Shown here piece by piece: positions 16,449 through 23,646 of a DNA stretch of 30,487 nt. Within the stretch, counting starts at the first letter, position 1, and each line of letters opens with the position of its first letter. Source of the stretch: Clostridium sp. CAG:568. Lineage in GTDB: Bacteria > Bacillota_I > Bacilli_A > RFN20 > CAG-288. A model generated the notes under the pieces. The model did no database searches, had not been told where the DNA came from, and saw only the letters and a list, made by a program, of their open reading frames with translations. The stretch is taken from the NCBI GenBank assembly GCA_000434395.1, contig FR878795.1:1-30487 (forward strand), in the 5' to 3' direction. The translations under genes were made by a program, and so were the position numbers.

Positions 16449-17314
16449 AACAAAGCTAATATTCCTAAAGCCATCAATACTAAAGACCCAAAGAAATTAG
16501 CAATTCTTTGATACTTCTCACCGAATATTTTTCCTAAGAATCCACCCAACAGACACATTAAGAATATCACCACAAAGAAGACTCCAAATGAACATAAGGC
16601 TAAAGACCAATCCAATTGACCGACGTAAGAAAATCCAACAGCCAAGGCATCCAATGATGTAGCCAAGGCCTGAAGAAGTAAAGAAACTAGGAAGGAAGCT
16701 ATTAATTTTCCTTCCTTTTTTTGTCCTTTAATTTCTGGATGAATTATTTCTTCTAATCTCTTCTTATTCAAATACTTGGTTTCATGAATTAGATAAACTC
16801 CTAAAGCTTTGCATTTTTTATGGTCCTCATATCTGAGCTGTTCTATGCCGTGTTCTTCATCTCTTTTTAGTTTTTTACCTAATTCTTTATATTCTCTTTT
16901 AATCTCTTTTAAATCTTTTCCTTCTGCTACAAGTTTTCTAATATATTTTTCACCATCAAAATCTACTGATTTCGCTAATTTTTCCATCTTGTCAACATGA
17001 ATATCAAATATCTGCTCACCAATTCCTTTCAATCCTATAAAGAGAAGAATTCCAAAAGAAATCCATTTTGTATAAGCTTGAATCTGCTCGACAAATAAAG
17101 ATCCAAAGAAATAACCTATAACCGGCATTATAAAATGGAAAAATCCAAAGGTTAAAGCAGCAATAAAAATGAATAAGATTCTTTTATTCTTAACTCTTTC
17201 ATCTGTAGCATTGATTGCTGAAGCACATAAAGAATCGACACTCAAGGCCAAAGACAAGATTAATATAGAACCCCAAAACACACCATCAGATGTATTTAAA
17301 GAAGTATTTATCAA
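16445..17314 (-). CDS. mntP: MntP-type manganese efflux pump with a large central insert
   Basis: Inner-membrane exporter of the MntP (YebN, DUF204) family, which removes excess Mn2+. The two conserved half-repeats are present: LALSVDSLCASA (Asp27) and LATSLDALAVGFS (Asp222), each followed by further membrane helices. The family is near 190 residues; this one has 289 because a charged, helix-prone cytoplasmic insert occupies about 102-205 between the halves. The start is the TTG at 17314: GGAGG lies nine bases upstream and no ATG fits. The stop overlaps that of the convergent membrane gene. Metalloregulator-like dyads occur upstream; I see no yybP-ykoY manganese riboswitch. Confidence 0.85.
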   Translation of the reverse strand: MINTSLNTSDGVFWGSILILSLALSVDSLCASAINATDERVKNKRILFIFIAALTFGFFHFIMPVIGYFFGSLFVEQIQAYTKWISFGILLFIGLKGIGEQIFDIHVDKMEKLAKSVDFDGEKYIRKLVAEGKDLKEIKREYKELGKKLKRDEEHGIEQLRYEDHKKCKALGVYLIHETKYLNKKRLEEIIHPEIKGQKKEGKLIASFLVSLLLQALATSLDALAVGFSYVGQLDWSLALCSFGVFFVVIFLMCLLGGFLGKIFGEKYQRIANFFGSLVLMALGILALF

Positions 17315-17340
17315 TTTGTAAATCCTCCAAAACCTTAAAT

Positions 17341-17369
17341 AGATTATTTATTAATTTTCAAGAAGTCAA
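17341..17369 (-). promoter_or_regulatory. Candidate promoter of the mntP-like gene
   Basis: TTGACT (17364-17369), 17-base spacer, TAATCT (17341-17346) on the minus strand. This gives a leader of about 20-25 bases, too short to hold a riboswitch. The -10 is weak. Confidence 0.45.
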
Positions 17370-17400
17370 TATTAAAAAAGTCTTTTATTTATCGTATTTA

Positions 17401-17427
17401 TTTAATTGAAATTGATTTTCAATTAAA
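17401..17427. promoter_or_regulatory. 11-bp dyad upstream of the mntP-like promoter
   Basis: TTTAATTGAAA and TTTCAATTAAA (17401-17411, 17417-17427) form perfect 11-bp arms around TTGAT. The TTGAAA...TTTCAA core resembles metal-responsive repressor or activator sites. It lies about 30 bp upstream of the -35, a position suited to activation. Regulator unknown. Confidence 0.45.
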
Positions 17428-17493
17428 GATTTTATTATTGAAATTGTTTTACAAATTCAAATCATAAAATTAATTAATATCCATCGAATGAAT

Positions 17494-17508
17494 TAATAAT
17501 CATTATTA
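17494..17508. promoter_or_regulatory. Fur/PerR-superfamily-like 7-1-7 box
   Basis: TAATAAT-C-ATTATTA is a perfect 7-1-7 palindrome of the form bound by Fur-family regulators (Fur TGATAATnATTATCA, PerR TTATAATnATTATAA); it differs from the Fur box only at the second position of each arm. It lies in the 278-base gap between whiA and the mntP-like gene. The region is AT-rich, so function is unproven. Confidence 0.4.
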
Positions 17509-17530
17509 TTTTCTATAAGATTTTGAAATC

Positions 17531-17556
17531 AACTCCGGCTGATGATAGCCGAAGTT
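17531..17556 (-). terminator. Hairpin after whiA, possible end of the uvrA-whiA transcript
   Basis: 10-bp stem (17547-17556 with 17531-17540, CGGCT/AGCCG core, one G-U) with a 6-base loop, about 36 bases past the whiA stop. The following T content is low, so it could be a weak terminator or an RNA-stabilising 3' hairpin. Confidence 0.45.
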
Positions 17557-17592
17557 TTGAAATGTTATTTCAATTTTAAAAAACTCTTGGTA

Positions 17593-18537
17593 TTAAAATT
17601 TTGAAGCTTTCTCATGCAATGAAGAAAGGATATGCGATACACCGGATTTAGAAATAAAAATTCCATCTTCAGTGATTAGTTCAGCCAATTCTCCAAAGCT
17701 AGAATCAGGATGACTCAATCTGGCTTTCATCACAGCTTGAGTCTTGACATCAAATCTATCCATTGAATTTCTGGATAAAAGTTTATTGATGTCTTCTATA
17801 TTCTCCTGACCTTTCTTTAATGATTTCGAATAATTATGAGCAGCACAAATGTCGAGCCTATTCTCATTATTTATAAGATCCTTAGTCACTCTAGCATTCT
17901 CATAATTCAACATTGAATTAGTAGCACCTATATATGATAAAAACATCGCTATCTCACTGCTTCTCTTTAAATAAACTATCCATTTATCTCTTCTTTGAAT
18001 TACTTTGGCTGAAAATTCCTCAGTCGATTGCAATGCTTCCATCACTCTAGTTGCATCATCTTTGTTGGAAAAAGATATCTCTAAAAAGTATGACTTAGAA
18101 GATGGCGCATTGACGCTTCCTCCAGCCATGAAAGCACCGGCTAAGAAATATCTTAAGTTCTCTTTATTCAGCATAGATCTCAAAGGAACTGGTTGGAAGT
18201 TCTTCATGACTTTCAGTTCTGATAAGATTTCATAAGTCTTTTTCGATTCAACTTTGATGACATAAACCATCGATTTATTGAATCTCATCTTTCTTTGATA
18301 AATAATTCTAGGCGTTATGTCGTACATATCTTTAATCAAAGAAAATATCAGTTTTGCGACAGAAGCAATTTCAGTCTTATATGTTATAGATGGAACTGAT
18401 CCTAAAGAAGTTTCGCCATTGATTCTAGTAAAACCTGAAAGAACACCAAAACGCATTATTTTGGATTTATAAGGTAAATTCGCAATCTCAGCTTTCACTT
18501 CTTTAGCAAAAGTCATTATCTTCTTCTCGTCGCTCAT
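17593..18537 (-). CDS. whiA: WhiA-type DNA-binding protein
   Basis: WhiA homologue, a LAGLIDADG-homing-endonuclease-like fold fused to a helix-turn-helix domain; in Firmicutes it influences cell division and chromosome segregation. 314 residues: an N-terminal domain (1-95), a degenerate homing-endonuclease fold (RYFLAGAFMAGGSVNAP near 129-145, FLEISFSNKDDA, FLSYIGA) and a C-terminal HTH (about 265-310, SFGELAELI...SKSGVSHIL). ATG at 18537 with GGAG seven bases upstream. It is the last gene of the uvrA-to-whiA run, 19 bases after the TrxB paralogue. The yvcJ (rapZ) and yvcK genes that usually precede whiA in Firmicutes are absent here. Confidence 0.92.
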   Translation of the reverse strand: MSDEKKIMTFAKEVKAEIANLPYKSKIMRFGVLSGFTRINGETSLGSVPSITYKTEIASVAKLIFSLIKDMYDITPRIIYQRKMRFNKSMVYVIKVESKKTYEILSELKVMKNFQPVPLRSMLNKENLRYFLAGAFMAGGSVNAPSSKSYFLEISFSNKDDATRVMEALQSTEEFSAKVIQRRDKWIVYLKRSSEIAMFLSYIGATNSMLNYENARVTKDLINNENRLDICAAHNYSKSLKKGQENIEDINKLLSRNSMDRFDVKTQAVMKARLSHPDSSFGELAELITEDGIFISKSGVSHILSSLHEKASKF

Positions 18538-18556
18538 AAACTATCTCCAATATATA

Positions 18557-19405
18557 TTAGCTAACTTGATCCATACCTGTAAGCAATCTATAAATCATAA
18601 CTCCAGCTATGGCTCCATCATATACTGCTGTAGCTAAAGTTTTCAAGCTCTTTTGAACTACATCACCACAAGCAAATGCACCCTTCACAAAAGTTTGACA
18701 GTCTTTTCCAACAGCGATGTTGTCTTGATCATCGACTATTTCTTTTAGCAAGCAATAATCAGTATTTCCAATCATTCTAGATTTGCTAGGCAAATCATAG
18801 ATTCTATCCACATCTTCAGGAAGAGAATCACTAATCTCGACATTTTCCAAAGATTCAACTTCTTTGACTAAGACTGAAGGAGCTTCGATGTTGTCTCTTA
18901 TTATATAAACCTTCTTAGCTTGTTTAGATAAAGATAAAGCACCCATGTAGGCCACCTTGCCTCCACCTACTACGGCTACTTTTTTATCCTTTATTCTATC
19001 GATATCCAATAATGGATTATCCATTACTTCAATTCCATTATAATTAATAGTGTTCTTTGATTTCAATCCACTTGCGATGACCACAGCTTTAGTCTTGTAT
19101 TCACCATTCTTAGTCTTTACTACAAACAATCCATCGGAATTTTTATATAAAGCTAAGACATATTCATTGACCACTTCAATATTGTTGAATTTCAATTGTT
19201 TTTCAAATTCATCAGCCAATTGTCTTCCACTTCCTTTAAATCCAGAATAATCATCGATTGTTTCTAACTTCAAAACATGACCACCTATTTGTCCACCCTC
19301 AAAAGCAAGAGGTTGAATTCCCATACGTGAGAGATAAATACTAGCGGTGACACCACCGACACCTAAGCCTATTACGATTGCAGGCTCTATTCTTTCTTCA
19401 CTCAT
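18557..19405 (-). CDS. Thioredoxin reductase-like FAD/NAD(P) protein lacking the CXXC site
   Basis: 282-residue two-dinucleotide-binding flavoprotein related to TrxB. FAD motif IGLGVGGVTAS (about 12-22), NAD(P) motif VVGGGKVAYMG (about 145-155) and C-terminal FAD motif GAFACGDVV (near 242) are all present. The redox CXXC that should fall between the two nucleotide domains is missing, and the NADPH-phosphate-binding HRRxxxRA equivalent is replaced by IIRDNIEAPS. It therefore cannot act as a normal thioredoxin reductase; an NADH-dependent or redox-sensing/ferredoxin-reductase-like role is possible (inference). It starts one base after the trxB stop, with its SD GGGGAG in the trxB end. Probably an old tandem duplicate of trxB. 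Confidence 0.82.
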   Translation of the reverse strand: MSEERIEPAIVIGLGVGGVTASIYLSRMGIQPLAFEGGQIGGHVLKLETIDDYSGFKGSGRQLADEFEKQLKFNNIEVVNEYVLALYKNSDGLFVVKTKNGEYKTKAVVIASGLKSKNTINYNGIEVMDNPLLDIDRIKDKKVAVVGGGKVAYMGALSLSKQAKKVYIIRDNIEAPSVLVKEVESLENVEISDSLPEDVDRIYDLPSKSRMIGNTDYCLLKEIVDDQDNIAVGKDCQTFVKGAFACGDVVQKSLKTLATAVYDGAIAGVMIYRLLTGMDQVS

Positions 19406-19406
19406 T

Positions 19407-20354
19407 CTATCTCCCCTTTCTGTTTAAAAATCTAACCGCAGAATACCCGGCTTTAGATCCAGTTCCAACCGCTGTGGCCACTTGTCTCAATGGAGTATTG
19501 ATGCAATCTCCGCATCCAAACAATCCAGGAACATTAATACAACTCATATCTTCATCCACATCGATATATCCTCTCTCATCAAGGCTATTTTGAATTTGAA
19601 TAAACTGTGTAGTTGGAATAGATCCAATATAGATAAAACAGGCATTGACTGAAATCTTTTGAGTTGTCTTATTAGATTCATCATTAGGATCTTTTATAGT
19701 CAAACTCTCCAAATGCCCTTCACCATCACATTCAGTCACAACTGCAGGTGCGATGATATTAGTATTAGAAAGAGATTTAAACATTTCCACCGCTTTACTA
19801 GGTGCACGGAAAACATTTCTTCTGTTTATCAAAGTAACTGACTTACAAATAGAGGCTAAATAAATTCCTTCCTCAAATGCTGAATTGCCACCACCTATCA
19901 CAGCGACATCCTTGTTTCTATAAAGAGGTCCGTCACAAATAGCACATCTAGAGAATCCTCTTCCTTTAACTTTGGTTTGACCTGGCACAGCATAAGGACG
20001 ATAGTGTGTTCCCGTCGCTATGATAACAGCCTCATAATAGAAAACACCTTTAGCTGTAGTCAAAACAAATTCATCACCATCTTTAGTCAAATTCTTGACA
20101 TTTGAATGAATGATATGAAGTTTATTATCTCTAGCGGTTTGATCAAATTTCATAGCCAAATCCATTCCACCGCCCATAAATCCAGGGTAATTATCGATTT
20201 CAGCTGTTTGATTTACCATTCCACCGGCTAATCCAACTTCATAAATATCAGGATCAAATCCCCATTGTTTCAAAAGAACACCAGCTGTAACTCCAGCAGG
20301 TCCTAATCCTATGACAGCTACAGGTTTAACTTCTTTAACGATTGTATTTTCCAT
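19407..20354 (-). CDS. trxB: Thioredoxin-disulfide reductase
   Basis: NADPH-dependent flavoenzyme that reduces thioredoxin in the cytosol. 315 residues with FAD motif VIGLGPAGVTAG (about 14-25), the active-site disulfide C137-A-I-C140 followed by DG, NADPH motif GGGNSA (about 154-159), the phosphate-binding NRRNVFRAP block and the C-terminal GLFGCGDC FAD motif. ATG at 20354, overlapping the preceding phosphatase gene by 20 bases, with AAGGAG ten bases upstream. The next gene is a CXXC-less paralogue. Confidence 0.95.
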   Translation of the reverse strand: MENTIVKEVKPVAVIGLGPAGVTAGVLLKQWGFDPDIYEVGLAGGMVNQTAEIDNYPGFMGGGMDLAMKFDQTARDNKLHIIHSNVKNLTKDGDEFVLTTAKGVFYYEAVIIATGTHYRPYAVPGQTKVKGRGFSRCAICDGPLYRNKDVAVIGGGNSAFEEGIYLASICKSVTLINRRNVFRAPSKAVEMFKSLSNTNIIAPAVVTECDGEGHLESLTIKDPNDESNKTTQKISVNACFIYIGSIPTTQFIQIQNSLDERGYIDVDEDMSCINVPGLFGCGDCINTPLRQVATAVGTGSKAGYSAVRFLNRKGR

Positions 20355-20991
20355 CGACTATAAACTCCTTTATATCTTCGAAAGAATCAAACTCATAATC
20401 ACGTTCTTCTTTAGGAAGACCTTTTAAAGACCAGGTGACTAATCCAGATATTATCCCGGCTTTCTTTCCAGCTACAATATCAGTTGAAGAATCACCGATA
20501 ATCAACGTCTTTTCCTTCGGGGATTTTAATAGATCCAAACATTTAAAGACACCTTCTGGATTAGGTTTTCCAACTTTTACATCGTCCAAGGAAACAATTT
20601 GAGGAATGAACTTGATCAAACCAGTAGATTCCATACAACGTTTTGCACTAGCAAATTTCTTGTTTGTCAACAAGATCATCTTTACTCCGGTATTAAATAT
20701 AGACTCTATAGCATCCATCTCACCAGGGTAAAGGGTCAATAATTTAGATTGATTCTCTTTAGAATACTTCTCAAATTCGCCTACACTTTCCTCGAGTGGG
20801 ATATCAGGGAATTGCCTCTTCATTGTATCTACGACTGATGGACCTGAGAATCCCAGAATTTCTCTTAAATGTGGATAATAACCAGGTCTATACTTTTGAT
20901 ACATATGAACATAGTTCAAAACTACATAGAGATCTGAATCAATAAGGGTTCCATCCAAATCCCAAATAATTGCCTCTATATTATTTTTCAT
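20335..20991 (-). CDS. HAD-superfamily phosphatase, PpaX/Gph-like
   Basis: Cytosolic HAD hydrolase of 218 residues. Motif I IIWDLDGTLID (Asp11, Asp13), motif II threonine in ILLTNKK (near 107-113), motif III lysine in VGKPNPEG, and motif IV GDSSTD (near 167-172). A helical cap lies between motifs I and II. In Firmicutes the gene after lgt is often ppaX, the pyrophosphatase that hydrolyses PPi released when HPr kinase/phosphorylase works in reverse; hprK two genes upstream supports that role, though phosphoglycolate phosphatase activity is equally compatible. The ATG overlaps the lgt stop in an ATGA arrangement. Confidence 0.82.
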   Translation of the reverse strand: MKNNIEAIIWDLDGTLIDSDLYVVLNYVHMYQKYRPGYYPHLREILGFSGPSVVDTMKRQFPDIPLEESVGEFEKYSKENQSKLLTLYPGEMDAIESIFNTGVKMILLTNKKFASAKRCMESTGLIKFIPQIVSLDDVKVGKPNPEGVFKCLDLLKSPKEKTLIIGDSSTDIVAGKKAGIISGLVTWSLKGLPKEERDYEFDSFEDIKEFIVDGKYNR

Positions 20992-21953
20992 TTGTTAGAA
21001 TCTCCATAAGCCAACTTTCTATTCAAAGGATCTCCATCTGCTCCATTCACAAAGAAATGAACAAATCCATCCGGTAAATGTAATTTACCTTTTCGATACA
21101 ATTTGCAGCAGACTTGATTTCCCATAAACAAAACTAATCCAACACCAAAGAAGACCCAAGCCATTACATAAGCACTGGAAACTGTTTGACCAGCAGATTG
21201 ATGCATATTGAATGCTCCAAACCTAATATTCTCAAGAACAATTCTTGTCAATCCATACCATATGAAGTATCCGAACAATCCATCGCCATGTTCATGCCAT
21301 TTTCCTAGGACGTCTTCAAAGAAATGAGTCAATAAGAAATAACCGCCAATATTTAAAAGACCTTCTATCAAGAACAAAGGAACATACATCTGCGATTCAT
21401 TTGCTAAAGCAGAGGTTCCGTTATATCCCATTTGATTGATGACAAAGCCTGGTAATCCACCATAAGCTGATATATCTACGACATTACCAAAGACTTCAGC
21501 ATTGACGAAATTCCCCCATCTTCCAATCATCTGAGCTACTAATACAGTAGGAACAGCCCAATCTGCAGCATGTAATAGATTGGTCCCTTTTCTTCTCACC
21601 TTAACAAATCCAATTCCAGAAATAATTCCTAATAACGCTCCACCTTGAATAGCCATTCCTCCTTCCCATATGAAGAACATTCTCCAAGGCTCAGCTGCAA
21701 ACTCCTGCCAGGAAGCTATGACATACCACAATCTTCCACCTATTATTCCCATAGGAAAGGCAAAAAAGAACAGGTTAATAAAGAAATCTTTAGGATAACC
21801 ATCTTTATAAGCTCTATAAGAAGACAATGCTAGTGCGAGCAATGCTCCGACAAGGTAAGACATCGCATACCATGTGATTCCTTTCAATCCCCAACCATCA
21901 GGAAAAGGGATTATATATGGGTTTAAAGGATTTCCTCTAGTGAACAAATCCAT
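20988..21953 (-). CDS. lgt: Prolipoprotein diacylglyceryl transferase
   Basis: Integral membrane enzyme transferring diacylglycerol from phosphatidylglycerol to the lipobox cysteine of prolipoproteins. 321 residues with about seven membrane helices; the Lgt signature is IGRWGNFVNAEVFG (about 143-156), preceded by IIGGRLWYVI and the WEGGMAIQGGALLG block. ATG at 21953, with GGAGGAAG upstream in the three-base gap and end of hprK. The stop overlaps the PpaX-like gene. hprK-lgt-ppaX is a conserved Firmicute order. Confidence 0.95.
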   Translation of the reverse strand: MDLFTRGNPLNPYIIPFPDGWGLKGITWYAMSYLVGALLALALSSYRAYKDGYPKDFFINLFFFAFPMGIIGGRLWYVIASWQEFAAEPWRMFFIWEGGMAIQGGALLGIISGIGFVKVRRKGTNLLHAADWAVPTVLVAQMIGRWGNFVNAEVFGNVVDISAYGGLPGFVINQMGYNGTSALANESQMYVPLFLIEGLLNIGGYFLLTHFFEDVLGKWHEHGDGLFGYFIWYGLTRIVLENIRFGAFNMHQSAGQTVSSAYVMAWVFFGVGLVLFMGNQVCCKLYRKGKLHLPDGFVHFFVNGADGDPLNRKLAYGDSNK

Positions 21954-21955
21954 AT

Positions 21956-22894
21956 TTATCTTCCTCCACTATTACGACGATTTATCTCCATGAATCTTCT
22001 TTGGAATTCATAAGATGAATCATATCCATAATCTTTGAGTTTGAAATTAGTAACAGCAGCTTCGATAATTTGTGCCATGGAACGTGCAGCAGAAACTGGA
22101 AGCTCGACCATAGGTCTTTTCACACCCAATATCTCGATATGGTCATTTCTCATCCCAAGTCTTTCCATAGGCTTAGATTTATCGAACGGAACAAGATTTA
22201 TTGCATAGTCGATATTAGCTGATGCCTTAGTAGCATTGATTCCAAACATTCTTCCCACATCGATAACACCAATTCCTCTAACTTCCATCATCCCTTTTAA
22301 AACATCAGGACATTTTCCTACCAGTGTTCCTTTGATTAAACTTATTTCCACCATATCATCAGCCACCAAACGATGACCTCTCTTAATCAAGTCCAACGAT
22401 ATTTCTGATTTACCTATTCCGGAGTCACCGATGAGCAATGTTCCCATCCCATATAATTCGAGAAAACATGCATGGAGTGTTGTATGAGGAGCTAATCTGT
22501 TAGATAAGTAATCCAATATATCGTACTGAATATGAGATGTACCTGACTTTGTCGAAAATACAGCACAATCTTTCTTTGTAGCTGCCTCAAACAAAGCTTT
22601 AGGGCACTCAAGTCCTTGGCAAATAACAATTCCAGGACACGCAGGATCACAAAGCTTTTCAAAGTTCTTATATAGTTCATCAGGTTCTATCATTGAAATC
22701 AACGACATTTCCTTGTTTCCAATCAAAGAAATACGTTGAGGTTCATGGTCTGTCCAAAATCCCATAATCTCAGGTCCTGGTCTATCAGTCTCAGGAGCTG
22801 CTATAGTTCTAGATATAGCTTTGATAGATCCTACCAAAGTCTTCATTCCGAAATGAGCAGCCAATTCCATCATCGTAACAGTATTACTCGGCAT
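21956..22894 (-). CDS. hprK: HPr kinase/phosphorylase
   Basis: Bifunctional enzyme that phosphorylates HPr on Ser46 (ATP or PPi) and dephosphorylates it, setting CcpA-dependent carbon catabolite control. 312 residues: an N-terminal domain (1-125) and a catalytic domain with HACFLELYGMG, the P-loop GDSGIGKS (about 157-164), RGHRLVADD (about 172-180), and the MEVRGIGVIDV capping/signature segment (about 203-213). ATG at 22894 with GGGAGG eight bases upstream. A TATAAT lies 26 bases upstream, so it may also be transcribed apart from uvrA. Confidence 0.95.
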   Translation of the reverse strand: MPSNTVTMMELAAHFGMKTLVGSIKAISRTIAAPETDRPGPEIMGFWTDHEPQRISLIGNKEMSLISMIEPDELYKNFEKLCDPACPGIVICQGLECPKALFEAATKKDCAVFSTKSGTSHIQYDILDYLSNRLAPHTTLHACFLELYGMGTLLIGDSGIGKSEISLDLIKRGHRLVADDMVEISLIKGTLVGKCPDVLKGMMEVRGIGVIDVGRMFGINATKASANIDYAINLVPFDKSKPMERLGMRNDHIEILGVKRPMVELPVSAARSMAQIIEAAVTNFKLKDYGYDSSYEFQRRFMEINRRNSGGR

Positions 22895-22901
22895 ACAAAA
22901 A

Positions 22902-22942
22902 ACCTCCCATATAAAGTTAATTATAACCCATTATTAGGAGGT
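22902..22942 (-). promoter_or_regulatory. hprK leader: SD, TATAAT and an anti-SD sequence
   Basis: Read on the minus strand, ACCTCCT (22936-22942) is complementary to the hprK SD GGGAGGT (22902-22908). A perfect TATAAT (22920-22925) lies between them, with no good -35. A transcript starting there would lack the anti-SD, whereas read-through from uvrA would carry it and could sequester the SD. This is inference from pairing only. Confidence 0.35.
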
Positions 22943-22978
22943 CTATCTTTAAAGCCTATTAAGTTTTGACTTTGTTTT

Positions 22979-23644
22979 TTATCTAATCAATTTAAAAAGT
23001 AAATTTCTCAAGTCTTCTACAGATCCTACTGTTCTATTTGGATTTAATTCCATCAATTCATCCTTGTTCTCAGGATGGTCGTAATAGACAGATATGATGT
23101 CGACTCCAGCCGCCTTCATCGCCTTGATATCAGAGGCTGAGTCACCGACATAAATAACCTCTGCTCTATCAACACCAAACTTCCTCATCAACACTTTAAT
23201 AGTTTCAGCTTTGTTGACACCTTTAGGAGATCCTACTTCAATATCTTCGAAGAATCTCAAGAAATTCAGTCTATTGCCTGTTATATCTAAAGACTCTTTA
23301 GTTCTTCCTGTGACGCATCCCAACCTCAAAGTCCTTCTAGTATCCAATTCCCTCAGCAATTCACCGATTCCAGGAATGAGTTTAGGAATATAAGTCAAGT
23401 CATTCTCTTCATAATGTTGGAGATATTCTTTGAATGCATTATCGGCTAAAGTTGGATTCTTCAACAAGCCTCTAAGCATTCCTACTTCATCTGGTCCGTA
23501 AAACTTTTTGATGTCTTCTCTAGTCTTTATTTTGCTATCGTAGTTTTTCAATGTCTCCATCATCGAATCCTCTACTAATTTAGCAGACGATATCAAAGTA
23601 CCATCAACATCGAATACGACAACGCTTTTCTTTAAAGTAATCAT
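22979..23644 (-). CDS. HAD-superfamily phosphatase (phosphoglycolate phosphatase-like)
   Basis: Second HAD hydrolase of the cluster, 221 residues. Motif I VVFDVDGTLISS (Asp11, Asp13), helical cap to about 85, motif II threonine in GCVTGRTKES, lysine in GSPKGVNKAET, and motif IV VYVGDSASDI (near 172-181). The ATG lies two bases after the uvrA stop with AAGGA eleven bases upstream, so it is co-transcribed with uvrA. Substrate unresolved; only weakly similar to the PpaX-like gene three genes downstream, so not a recent duplicate. Confidence 0.82.
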   Translation of the reverse strand: MITLKKSVVVFDVDGTLISSAKLVEDSMMETLKNYDSKIKTREDIKKFYGPDEVGMLRGLLKNPTLADNAFKEYLQHYEENDLTYIPKLIPGIGELLRELDTRRTLRLGCVTGRTKESLDITGNRLNFLRFFEDIEVGSPKGVNKAETIKVLMRKFGVDRAEVIYVGDSASDIKAMKAAGVDIISVYYDHPENKDELMELNPNRTVGSVEDLRNLLFKLIR

Positions 23645-23646
23645 GT

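Noticed and set aside
17315..17592. Possible yybP-ykoY manganese riboswitch before mntP
   Set aside because: The region is AT-rich with no paired, GC-containing three-way junction near the start, and the likely leader is only about 20-25 bases.
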